NCBI RefSeq assembly: GCF_900129865.1
Contig: NZ_FQXD01000003.1
Location: 62,001 to 126,000 of the forward strand
Direction of reading: 5' to 3'
Source of the DNA: Virgibacillus chiguensis
GTDB taxonomy: Bacteria; Bacillota; Bacilli; Bacillales; Amphibacillaceae
Length of the DNA: 64,000 nt
Part shown: in pieces, positions 44,881-52,639 of the stretch
Layout of the letters: every line of letters starts with the position of its first letter
How positions within the stretch are numbered: position 1 is the first letter of the stretch
Translations under genes and position numbers: made by a program
The notes under the pieces: model-generated
Database searches by the model: none
What the model was told of the DNA's origin: nothing
What the model saw: only the letters and a program-made list of their open reading frames with translations

Positions 44881-45864
44881 ATGATGGTTAACGAAGCAAT
44901 CCAAGAAATGAAAGCTTCTATGCGTTTACCTGTCGTTATGGCACCAATGTTTTTAGTTTCTAGTCCTAAAATGGTCACAGAAGCTTGTGCAGCAGGGATT
45001 GTAGGGACATTTCCTGCATTAAATGCAAGAACAAAAGAAATATTGGAGGATTGGATGGAACAAATTACGAACGAGTTAGAGGAGATGAAAAAAGATAATC
45101 CAAATAAAAAAATTGCTCCGTGGGGAATAAATTTTATAACGCATCGTTCTAATAAGCGTTATACGGAGGATTTACAATTAATAGAAAAATATCAACCGCC
45201 AATTGTTATTACTTCTTTAGGTGATCCTAGTCCAGTTGTGAAAATTGCTCATGAATATGGTGGAATTGTTTTTTCAGATGTCATTGATATCAAATTTGCT
45301 AAAAAAGCAATAGAAAAAGGAGCAGATGGACTTGTTTTAGTAGCAAGTGGTGCAGGTGGTCATGCAGGGCAGCTAAATCCGATATCATTTCTGCATGAGG
45401 TTCGATCTTTCTTTTCAGGTCCGGTTATCTTAGCTGGTGGAATGTCAAAAGGAGAAGATATTCTAGCTTCTGAAGTACTTGGAGCAGATTTTGTTTATAT
45501 GGGGACGCGATTTATTCCGTCAAAAGAAAGTGAAGCTTCTCAAGATTATAAGCAAATGATTGTTGAATCTGCTATTGAAGATATTATTTATACGGATGCT
45601 TTTAGTGGAGTACATGCTAATTACCTTATCCCGAGTATTACAAAAGCAGGGTTAGACCCAACTAACTTAAAACCGAAACAGGAAATTGATTTTAATAAGC
45701 TGCAAACAGAGGCAAAAGCATGGAAAGATATTTGGGGTGCTGGACAAGGAATTGGTCCTATTAAAGAGATTCAAACTATTTCAGAAATTGTGGATGAGCT
45801 AGAATATTCCTATGAAAAGGCCATACGAAATATAAAACAACGAAATGCTGTATACACCAAATAA
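44881..45864 (+). CDS. Nitronate monooxygenase / NPD-type FMN oxidoreductase
   Basis: This 327-residue TIM-barrel flavoprotein belongs to the 2-nitropropane dioxygenase family. RLPVVMAPMFLVSSP at the start, IVITSLGDPSPVV, DGLVLVASGAGGHAGQLNP (catalytic-histidine region) and GADFVYMGTRFIPSKES are the family blocks. Typical members oxidise alkyl nitronates, but many are of unknown substrate and lie beside fatty-acid genes. GGGGGAGTAAAA precedes tandem ATGs. The next gene, an acyl-CoA synthetase, begins about 150 bp later on the same strand, so the pair probably shares the promoter at 44741. Confidence 0.88.
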   Translation: MMVNEAIQEMKASMRLPVVMAPMFLVSSPKMVTEACAAGIVGTFPALNARTKEILEDWMEQITNELEEMKKDNPNKKIAPWGINFITHRSNKRYTEDLQLIEKYQPPIVITSLGDPSPVVKIAHEYGGIVFSDVIDIKFAKKAIEKGADGLVLVASGAGGHAGQLNPISFLHEVRSFFSGPVILAGGMSKGEDILASEVLGADFVYMGTRFIPSKESEASQDYKQMIVESAIEDIIYTDAFSGVHANYLIPSITKAGLDPTNLKPKQEIDFNKLQTEAKAWKDIWGAGQGIGPIKEIQTISEIVDELEYSYEKAIRNIKQRNAVYTK

Positions 45865-46013
45865 TCTTCTCTACTAAACTATCTGATTTGTTAAGAAACT
45901 CGTGCACGTACCGACTAATACTTTAGCCATAGAGATGTCGTATCCGTAGTTTCTGTTCGTTTACGACATCTATTATGAAGAAGATAAAAACTACATACAA
46001 AGGGGCAGGTTGT

Positions 46014-47603
46014 ATGCATTATCCACTAACACCAATTGATTGGAAACGAAGAGCAATTAAATATTATCCGAACAAAGTGGCAGTTATTGATGAAGAAAAA
46101 ACATTTACGTATGCGCAATTTGGAGAAAGAACAGATCGACTATCACAAGCGTTAATCAATGCGGGAATCCATGAAGGAGATCACATAGCAGTTATGTTAC
46201 CGAATACACATTATATGCTGGAATGTTTTTATGGGATATGTCAAACGGGGGCGGTGATGGTTCCGTTAAATTATCGTATTTCACCTGAAGACATGGCGTA
46301 TATTATTAATCATAGCGATGCTAAATTACTTATTGTTGATGCAGCATTCACTGCCTCTATTAAAGAGATTCAATCTGAATTGAATCTGAATGATATTATT
46401 GTTGTCGAGGTACCTGGCTATGATAATCAAATACAGGGAATAGATTATGAACATTTCATTCAATACGTTGAGCCCACTTCATTTTCACCACTTCACTTAG
46501 ATGAAAATCAACTTTTAACCATTAATTATACAAGTGGTACAACATCTAAGCCTAAAGGAGTGATGCAAACACATCGTAGCAATTATATGAATGCCGCAGA
46601 TTTTATGTTTCATTTAGGGGTAAAGCACGAAGACGTTTATCTTCACACACTTCCCATGTTTCATGTGAATGGCTGGGGCGGTGTCTGGGCGATTACGGCT
46701 GTAGGTGGTGTACATGTATGTTTACGAAAAGTTGATCCAACGGTCATTTTAGACTTATTTGAAAAACACCATATAACGCTGTTATGTGGCGCTCCAATCG
46801 TAATTAACATGCTTGTAAACGAGCCAAAAGTAAACGAGGTTTCGATTAATGTGAAATCACGAATGGCTACAGCAGGTTCTCCACCAGCAGCAGCGTTAAT
46901 CCAACAAGCGCAAGATTTGCTTGGATTGGATATCTTACATGTGTATGGTTTGACAGAAACCTCTCCATTCATTTTATACAATGAGTGGAAATCTTCATTC
47001 AACCAACTATCTCTTGAAGAACAATCCGCTTTAAAAGCGAGACAAGGTGTAGAAATGGTTTTTAATGGAGAAACAAAAGTAGTCGATCAAGATGGCGAAG
47101 AAGTTGCATGGAACGGGGAAGAACTTGGAGAAATTGTAACTAGAGGCAATGTTGTTATGGAAGGTTATTATAAAGATGAGGAGCGAACCAAAGAGGTGTT
47201 CAAGGACGGTTGGTTTCATACAGGTGATTTAGCTGTAACGCATCCTGATGGCTATATAGAAATACGTGATCGAGCTAAAGACGTTATTATTTCTGGCGGT
47301 GAGAATATTTCTTCTACAGAAATTGAAGGTGTTTTATATCGTCATCCTGCCGTATTAGAAACAGCTGTTATCGCTATTCCACATGATAAATGGGGGGAGG
47401 TACCACTAGCAATTATTATTTTGAAGAAAAACGCTACAGTTACTGAAGAAGATATGATTACGTATTGTCGTGACAATATGGCACATTTTAAAGCACCAAA
47501 AAAAGTAGTTTTTGTTAAAGAATTACCTAAAACAGCTACAGGAAAATTACAGAAATTTCGTTTGCGTCAAATGTATTGGGATAGTGAACGGCTGATAAAT
47601 TAA
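46014..47603 (+). CDS. AMP-forming acyl-CoA synthetase
   Basis: This activates a carboxylic acid to its CoA thioester with ATP. It has 529 residues from the ATG at 46014 (AAAGGGGCAGG before it); an in-frame ATG at 45975 has no such site. The ATP loop is YTSGTTSKPKGVM, followed by MFHVNGWGGVW, the YGLTETSP motif, the hinge GWFHTGDLAVTHPDGYIEIRDR and the catalytic lysine region KTATGKLQKFRLR. It is most like medium-chain or FadD3-type ligases; the chain length is not readable. Confidence 0.92.
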   Translation: MHYPLTPIDWKRRAIKYYPNKVAVIDEEKTFTYAQFGERTDRLSQALINAGIHEGDHIAVMLPNTHYMLECFYGICQTGAVMVPLNYRISPEDMAYIINHSDAKLLIVDAAFTASIKEIQSELNLNDIIVVEVPGYDNQIQGIDYEHFIQYVEPTSFSPLHLDENQLLTINYTSGTTSKPKGVMQTHRSNYMNAADFMFHLGVKHEDVYLHTLPMFHVNGWGGVWAITAVGGVHVCLRKVDPTVILDLFEKHHITLLCGAPIVINMLVNEPKVNEVSINVKSRMATAGSPPAAALIQQAQDLLGLDILHVYGLTETSPFILYNEWKSSFNQLSLEEQSALKARQGVEMVFNGETKVVDQDGEEVAWNGEELGEIVTRGNVVMEGYYKDEERTKEVFKDGWFHTGDLAVTHPDGYIEIRDRAKDVIISGGENISSTEIEGVLYRHPAVLETAVIAIPHDKWGEVPLAIIILKKNATVTEEDMITYCRDNMAHFKAPKKVVFVKELPKTATGKLQKFRLRQMYWDSERLIN

Positions 47604-47757
47604 TCCATGAAGCGTCTTCGTTTATCAATATAGAAAAAGCACATTTAGCCTAAAGGAACAACAATTACTTTTGCAATAAGAATTGATTGTTCATCTGTGG
47701 GATCTTTCTTTTACTTCACATGTTCCAATTCTTGGAGCAGCAGTCTTACAGCACTTT

Positions 47758-47808
47758 GCTTGTCGCCAGGTCTTATGGAGAAAAAAGATGTCGTTTTTCC
47801 TATACGAT
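47758..47808 (-). repeat. Short palindromic repeat (R2), partial copy
   Basis: Read on the minus strand it runs GGAAAAACGACATC..CCATAAGACCTGGCGACAAGC, matching the R2 element at 7036. It lies in the 301-bp gap between the ligase gene and gltC; the rest of the gap holds the gltC terminator and no gene. Confidence 0.55.
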
Positions 47809-47834
47809 AAATCTTTAAACGCTCCTACAGTATA

Positions 47835-47888
47835 ATAAAAAAACCTTACAACAGCCTTCCGTTAACAACAAATGCTTGTCGGGAGGCT
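47835..47888 (-). terminator. Terminator of gltC
   Basis: On the minus strand AGCCTCCCG pairs with CGGAAGGCT across an 18-base loop, then GTTGTAAGG and TTTTTTT follow. It lies just beyond the gltC stop. Confidence 0.7.
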
Positions 47889-47904
47889 ACTTTTGTAGGC
47901 ACAA

Positions 47905-48810
47905 CTAATGACTAAAGTAGTTTATTCTAGAAAAAAAATGCAATAAAAAGTCATAAAAGATTGCTTCTGTTGGTAATAATTGTCGATGGGAAGGGGTAAT
48001 CACGCCAACTGTTCGTGTAATATCGTTTTCTGCTAACGGAATGGCAACCGTAGAGCGTGGTGTATTATCAATTAACGTGACTTCTGGCATAAGCGCAATG
48101 CCAAGTCCTGCTGACACCAACCCCTTTAAAGCATCTGTGTCGTCTCCTTCAAACCCAATAATAGGAGCAAAACCTTTGGTGTAACATGCTTCCTCAACTA
48201 GATTACGTAATACAAATCCTTCTGGCAAAACAATAAAAGGATCATCCTTTAGCTCCCTGAGGCGAATGGAACTTCTATTTGCAAGTGGGTGATGAAGGGG
48301 TAGTAATGCTACGATTCTTTCAGTAAATAATGCTTTTCGTTGAAATTTGCTATTTTCTTTAGGCAACGGACCAAGCAAAGCTAAATTAAAATCTCCATCT
48401 GTAAGCCCATGCATTAATTCAGGATAAAGTGCTTGCTTCAGGTTGAATTTTGCTTCTGGATATTCTGTTCGAAAGGCATGAATAACGGTAGGTAACATAT
48501 AAGCAGCGAGACTAATTGGATAGGCGATGCGAATGGTACCTTTTTTAGGGTCTACATATTCTTCTACTTCCCTACTGGCATGATCTATAACGTTCATCGC
48601 TTGCTTCATCCGTTCGAAAAAGATTTTCCCAATAGGGGTTAACTTTATTTTTCTGTTTTCTCTAATGAATAAATCAGCGCCTAACTCAGATTCTAAATTG
48701 GCAATTTGTCTACTTACCGAAGATTGGGCAACATGTAGCGCAGCCGCTGCTTCTGTAACATGTTCTCTGGAAGCTACTTCCATGAAATAACGAATTTGCC
48801 TCAGTTCCAT
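47905..48810 (-). CDS. gltC: LysR-family regulator GltC
   Basis: This 301-residue LysR protein matches B. subtilis GltC over its whole length: MELRQIRYFMEVASREHVTEAA with the N-terminal helix-turn-helix (HVAQSSVSRQIANLE), KLTPIGK, LLPTVIHAFRTEYPEAKF and the effector-domain segment LKGLVSAGLGIALMPE. In B. subtilis it activates gltAB (glutamate synthase) from a divergent position and senses 2-oxoglutarate/glutamate. Here the divergent neighbour is gdhA, so ammonia assimilation or glutamate supply through GDH is the likely target. The palindrome TTCCTTATAAGGAA lies in its own promoter, fitting autorepression. Confidence 0.9.
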   Translation of the reverse strand: MELRQIRYFMEVASREHVTEAAAALHVAQSSVSRQIANLESELGADLFIRENRKIKLTPIGKIFFERMKQAMNVIDHASREVEEYVDPKKGTIRIAYPISLAAYMLPTVIHAFRTEYPEAKFNLKQALYPELMHGLTDGDFNLALLGPLPKENSKFQRKALFTERIVALLPLHHPLANRSSIRLRELKDDPFIVLPEGFVLRNLVEEACYTKGFAPIIGFEGDDTDALKGLVSAGLGIALMPEVTLIDNTPRSTVAIPLAENDITRTVGVITPSHRQLLPTEAIFYDFLLHFFSRINYFSH

Positions 48811-48887
48811 TTTGCCTCATGCTCCTTATTCATGCGTAAAACGCATTGATTTTATCGTTTCTTTATATTGATTCGATACTTTGTTTA

Positions 48888-48920
48888 ATTATAGAATATT
48901 CCTTATAAGGAAATCTACTA
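48888..48920 (-). promoter_or_regulatory. gltC promoter with a 14-bp palindrome in the spacer
   Basis: On the minus strand TAGATT and TATAAT (+ strand 48888-48893) are about 18 bp apart, and the perfect palindrome TTCCTTATAAGGAA (48899-48912) sits between them. A protein bound there would block gltC and might activate the divergent gdhA. The remaining DNA up to 49136 holds degenerate R2 sequence (49071-49110) and no gene. Confidence 0.45.
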
Positions 48921-49136
48921 TTTTTGCACGATAGAAGCCAAGTTTTTCTGAAACGTTAGGAAAACCATCATGGCATTCAAAGAGTTAGCGTCTTCATGGA
49001 AAAGTGTTTGCAGATAAGTTTTTTATAGAAAGTAAATATCTTTAAAGTGGTTAGCAAAAACGATAACTTTTACCATTTAAACTTGGCGACAGGCCATATC
49101 TTTCTAAACATTATGACGGATAAGGGAATGACTTGA

Positions 49137-50519
49137 ATGAAAACAGTTGACAAAATGGAATTTACGTACATGCAAAAAGCGAAAGAATATGTAGAATCTG
49201 TATACGAAACGGTGAAAATGCGTAACCCTCATCAAGAAGAATTTCAGCAAGCAGTAAAAGAAGTTTTAGCTTCCTTAATCCCAGTTTTGGCAAAGCATCC
49301 AGAATATATGAAACAGTCTATTCTTGAACGTATTGTAGAACCAGAGAGGATGATTTCGTTTCGTGTACCTTGGATCGATGATGAAGGCAATGTTCAGGTA
49401 AACCGCGGGTACCGTGTCCAATTTAATAGTGCTCTTGGCCCTTATAAAGGCGGAATTCGTTTCCATCCTACGGTAAACGATAGTATTATTAAGTTTTTAG
49501 GTTTTGAACAAATTTTTAAGAACGCTTTAACTGGCCAGCCAATTGGTGGAGCAAAAGGAGGGGCAGACTTTGATCCTAAAGGAAAGTCTGATACTGAAAT
49601 TATGCGCTTTACACAAAGTTTTATGACAGAGCTCAGTAATTATATCGGACCAGATCAAGACGTACCTGCTGGAGATATCGGTGTTGGCCAAAGAGAGATT
49701 GGCTATATGTTTGGTCAGTATAAAAAAATGCGCGGAGGCTATCAGGCTGGTGTGTTGACCGGAAAAGGAGTAGGATATGGCGGTAGTTTAGCCCGTAAAG
49801 AAGCAACTGGGTATGGGACAGTTTATTTCATGGACGCTATGCTTAAGGATAATGGTTTAAGTATTTCAGGGAGTAAGGCGGTTGTATCTGGTTCAGGAAA
49901 TGTTTCCATTTATGCAATGGAAAAATTAACCCAATTAGGTGCAAAGGTGATTGCTTGCAGTGATTCAGATGGTTGCATTTATGATGAACAAGGCATCGAT
50001 TTGGCAACAGTAAAACGTCTAAAAGAAGAAGGAAATTGCCGAATTTATGAATATGTCAACGTCCATCCTAAAGCAACTTTTTATGAAGGATGTACAGAAA
50101 TTTGGTCTATCCCCTGTGATATTGCTTTACCGTGTGCGACACAAAATGAAATTAATGTGCAAGCTGCTAAACAACTCATTGCCAATGGAGTGAAAGCTGT
50201 AGGCGAAGGGGCAAATATGCCATCCACTTTAGAGGCGGTAGAAGTTTTCATGAACAACCATATTTTATTTGCTCCTGCTAAAGCAGCAAATGCTGGTGGT
50301 GTAGCTGTATCTGCGTTAGAGATGGCGCAAAATAGTGCACGAATTGCATGGAGTTTTGATGAAGTGGATCGGAAATTACATCAAATGATGCATACGATTT
50401 ACAAAGACTCAACGGAAGCTGCAGAGGAATATGGTGAGTCAAGAAACTTGGTTGTCGGTGCGAATATTGCTGCTTTCAAAAAAGTTTCTGCTGCTATGAT
50501 TTCACAAGGTGTCATTTAA
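49137..50519 (+). CDS. gdhA: Glutamate dehydrogenase, NADP-type
   Basis: This hexameric enzyme interconverts 2-oxoglutarate plus ammonia and glutamate. Its 460 residues and strong likeness to E. coli GdhA (447) distinguish it from the shorter NAD-type RocG/GudB (424). Blocks are RVPWIDDEGNVQVNRGYRVQ, GPYKGGIRFHPTVN, PIGGAKGGADFDPKGKSD (catalytic lysines), VPAGDIGVGQREIGYM and the coenzyme loop VSGSGNVSIYAMEK. By family this is the biosynthetic, ammonia-assimilating form. It faces gltC divergently and has its own terminator. Confidence 0.96.
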   Translation: MKTVDKMEFTYMQKAKEYVESVYETVKMRNPHQEEFQQAVKEVLASLIPVLAKHPEYMKQSILERIVEPERMISFRVPWIDDEGNVQVNRGYRVQFNSALGPYKGGIRFHPTVNDSIIKFLGFEQIFKNALTGQPIGGAKGGADFDPKGKSDTEIMRFTQSFMTELSNYIGPDQDVPAGDIGVGQREIGYMFGQYKKMRGGYQAGVLTGKGVGYGGSLARKEATGYGTVYFMDAMLKDNGLSISGSKAVVSGSGNVSIYAMEKLTQLGAKVIACSDSDGCIYDEQGIDLATVKRLKEEGNCRIYEYVNVHPKATFYEGCTEIWSIPCDIALPCATQNEINVQAAKQLIANGVKAVGEGANMPSTLEAVEVFMNNHILFAPAKAANAGGVAVSALEMAQNSARIAWSFDEVDRKLHQMMHTIYKDSTEAAEEYGESRNLVVGANIAAFKKVSAAMISQGVI

Positions 50520-50628
50520 ATGAAAGAGTAACCAAATGCAGTATACTATTTAATCAATATTCGAGCTAACTTTCCCTTGCAGCAAAACGAGCAAAATAAT
50601 TTACTACTTCAATAGAAAATACTATTTC

Positions 50629-50660
50629 AAGGACCTAATGATTGGGTCCTTGTTCCTTTA
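50629..50660 (+). terminator. Terminator of gdhA
   Basis: The seven-base stem AAGGACC / GGTCCTT has a 9-base loop and is followed by GTTCCTTTAT. It lies 110 bp after the stop. Confidence 0.6.
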
Positions 50661-50748
50661 TAGGGTCAATAATTTTTCTTGTTGACTGTATAAATGCATA
50701 TTAACCTATCGTTGTAATAGCGCAATTAGTTTTTGCTACTTTGCGCAT

Positions 50749-51153
50749 CCGTACGTAACAGGAACAGTACGTACGTTAACAGAGCAAACGCGAACATGTA
50801 TTGAAGCAGAAATGGAACGCACAATAAAAGCTTCTTACGACATGTTTCATGCTGATTATGAATTTACGTTTACTCGAGGATATCCTACTCTCATAAACCA
50901 CCCGCAAGAAACAGAATTTGTTGCCAACATAGCTAAACAAGTTCCTGGGATTAAAGAAGTAACCGAAACTCCACCAATAATGGGTGGAGAAGATTTTTCT
51001 TATTACTTACAACATGTAAACGGTGCATTCTTTTTTACAGGAGCTAGTGATGCTAACTGGGCTAGGGCATACCCACACCATCATCCAAAATTTGATATAG
51101 ATGAGCGCGCTTTATTGCATGCAGCCAAAGTATTAGGAGCTGCTACGTTATAA
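50749..51153 (+). pseudogene. M20 amidohydrolase/peptidase, C-terminal remnant
   Basis: Homology to amidohydrolases of the M20 (HipO/AbgB) family begins at VTGTVRTLTEQTR and runs to the natural C-terminus: MGGEDFSYYLQHVNGAFFFTGA is the family's catalytic/metal segment, and HHPKFDIDERALLHAAKVL its end. About two-thirds of the protein, including the first metal-binding motifs and the start, is missing. Upstream DNA (50660-50748) shows no matching frame. An ATG at 50812 could start a 113-residue fragment, but it would lack the metal centre. I call it a remnant of deletion or recombination. Confidence 0.8.
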
Positions 51154-51275
51154 TATATGGATCAAGTAGCGAGAAAAGGATAAGCGAAGGATCTTCCTTC
51201 ACTTTTTGCTTTTTATATAGTAAGAAACGCGGCTTATAAGATTGAACCCGCAATACTTTCCTATATTGCTCGCTT

Positions 51276-51330
51276 AGAAAAACTTGGCTTGCCGCTAAGT
51301 CTCCATAACGGAAGCCTTCGTTTTTCTTAT
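51276..51330 (-). repeat. Short palindromic repeat (R2), complete reverse copy
   Basis: It runs AGAAAAACTTGGCTTGCCG..GGAAGCCTTCGTTTTTCTT, the reverse complement of the element at 7036, with both terminal inverted repeats. It lies between the M20 remnant and the phosphatase gene, next to ACCAAAGGAGTATAAACC..TTGGT, a small hairpin before the phosphatase stop. Confidence 0.65.
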
Positions 51331-51407
51331 ATTATAATCCATACTAATTTTATACTATCTTAAAAAGGACCAAAGGAGTATAAACCTCTCTTTGGTCTTT
51401 ACCGTTA

Positions 51408-52175
51408 TTACTTAACGAGTAGAGCTGCTTGTAGGGTTTTAACATCTGACTTGCTTAAACCGATACCTTCATTAATATATTGATTCACGGAACCAAATTG
51501 GCTCTCCACTTCATCAAAAAAGGCTTGTAAATATTCTCGCCTTGCTTCGAGCATTGCTTGCATAAAAGCTTGATTTACTTGAATAGATTCAGGTTGTAAA
51601 TTTGCACGTAAAATATCAAGGAAGTTGTTTGTATATAAGTAATCTGTAAAGATGAGCTCCTCGGGGACATCTAGCGCATACAAAGTTAATGCTGCCATGA
51701 CACCAGTTCTGTCTTTTCCCGCCATACAATGAAATAATAGAGGCGATTCAGGATCTGTTAGTAAGGCTGAGAAAAATGTGTTATAGACGTTAGTGTTTTT
51801 CGTTACTTCCCGGTAAAGCTTTTCTAATATCATTCCCGGTTCTTGTGGGTGTTCGCCAAATCTTTGTAGGTCTTTAGGTTGTCGTACCATTTCCCTATCT
51901 ATTTCTATTAAAGGCATATGCTTTATCGTAACTCCTGAAATGGAAGGCGTAGGGTAGTTTTTTACTTCGTCACTTCCGCGAAGGTCAAATATCGTCTTTA
52001 GGCCAGTTTGATTAATTTTCTCGATATCGTTCTTTGTAATATGTTGCAAATTACCAGAACGATATAGAATTCCATTTTTTACCCTTTTTCCTGAACGCGT
52101 TTCATATCCACCTAAATCACGAAAATTAAAACTTCCTTCTAAGTCAATCGTTCTCACAGTATTTTTTTTCTCCAT
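51408..52175 (-). CDS. Tyrosine/serine protein phosphatase (DSP-like)
   Basis: This 255-residue cysteine phosphatase has the P-loop HCMAGKDRTG, with catalytic Cys150 and Arg156. FNFRDLGGYETRSGKRVKNGILYRSGNL at the N-terminus is the hallmark of the bacterial Y_phosphatase3 group (LipA-like), which acts on phosphotyrosine or phosphoinositides. GGGAGAGTACGT precedes the ATG. No partner kinase lies nearby, so the substrate is open. Confidence 0.9.
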   Translation of the reverse strand: MEKKNTVRTIDLEGSFNFRDLGGYETRSGKRVKNGILYRSGNLQHITKNDIEKINQTGLKTIFDLRGSDEVKNYPTPSISGVTIKHMPLIEIDREMVRQPKDLQRFGEHPQEPGMILEKLYREVTKNTNVYNTFFSALLTDPESPLLFHCMAGKDRTGVMAALTLYALDVPEELIFTDYLYTNNFLDILRANLQPESIQVNQAFMQAMLEARREYLQAFFDEVESQFGSVNQYINEGIGLSKSDVKTLQAALLVK

Positions 52176-52337
52176 ACGTACTCTCCCTGCCTCTCCGATA
52201 AATAGTTTGTTTTTGATTTTGAACTTGTGCTTCTCTCTGTATTGTCTGGGGGAATCATATAAAAGTCAAGGAGAGTTTATGAGAGAAGGGCAATAGTACG
52301 TGGAGAAAAGATTTTCCCCACATAGAGTGTTGTTTTA

Positions 52338-52439
52338 TTAGTTGCTTGGAGGGCGATTGCGCTTGTACTTGTTTTGCTGTTTCATATCATTTAGCTCTTG
52401 CTTGCTTTTGTTTTTCGTTTTTGTTTTATCTTTAGCCAT
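52338..52439 (-). CDS. Small basic protein (33 aa)
   Basis: AAAAGGAGGTTATACA gives a near-perfect ribosome site before an ATG opening a 33-codon frame, MAKDKTKTKNKSKQELNDMK to KRNRPPSN. The product is highly charged and lysine-rich, like small spore or stress proteins of Bacillaceae, but I cannot name the family. The frame is too short for statistics, so the ribosome site carries the call. Confidence 0.6.
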   Translation of the reverse strand: MAKDKTKTKNKSKQELNDMKQQNKYKRNRPPSN

Positions 52440-52639
52440 TGTATAACCTCCTTTTCCATTAATGTGCTTTAAATGAAATAAATTATGTAACTATTATCCG
52501 TTTGCGGTGTGATAGCGACAATGATATAATTCTGAAAAATGCATCATTTAAAACCATGTTCATTTTTACTCATTTTTAAAAGTGAAATCAGGAAAATATA
52601 TTAGTGTACTGTTGCTAAAATGACTGGAGGAGAGATAAG

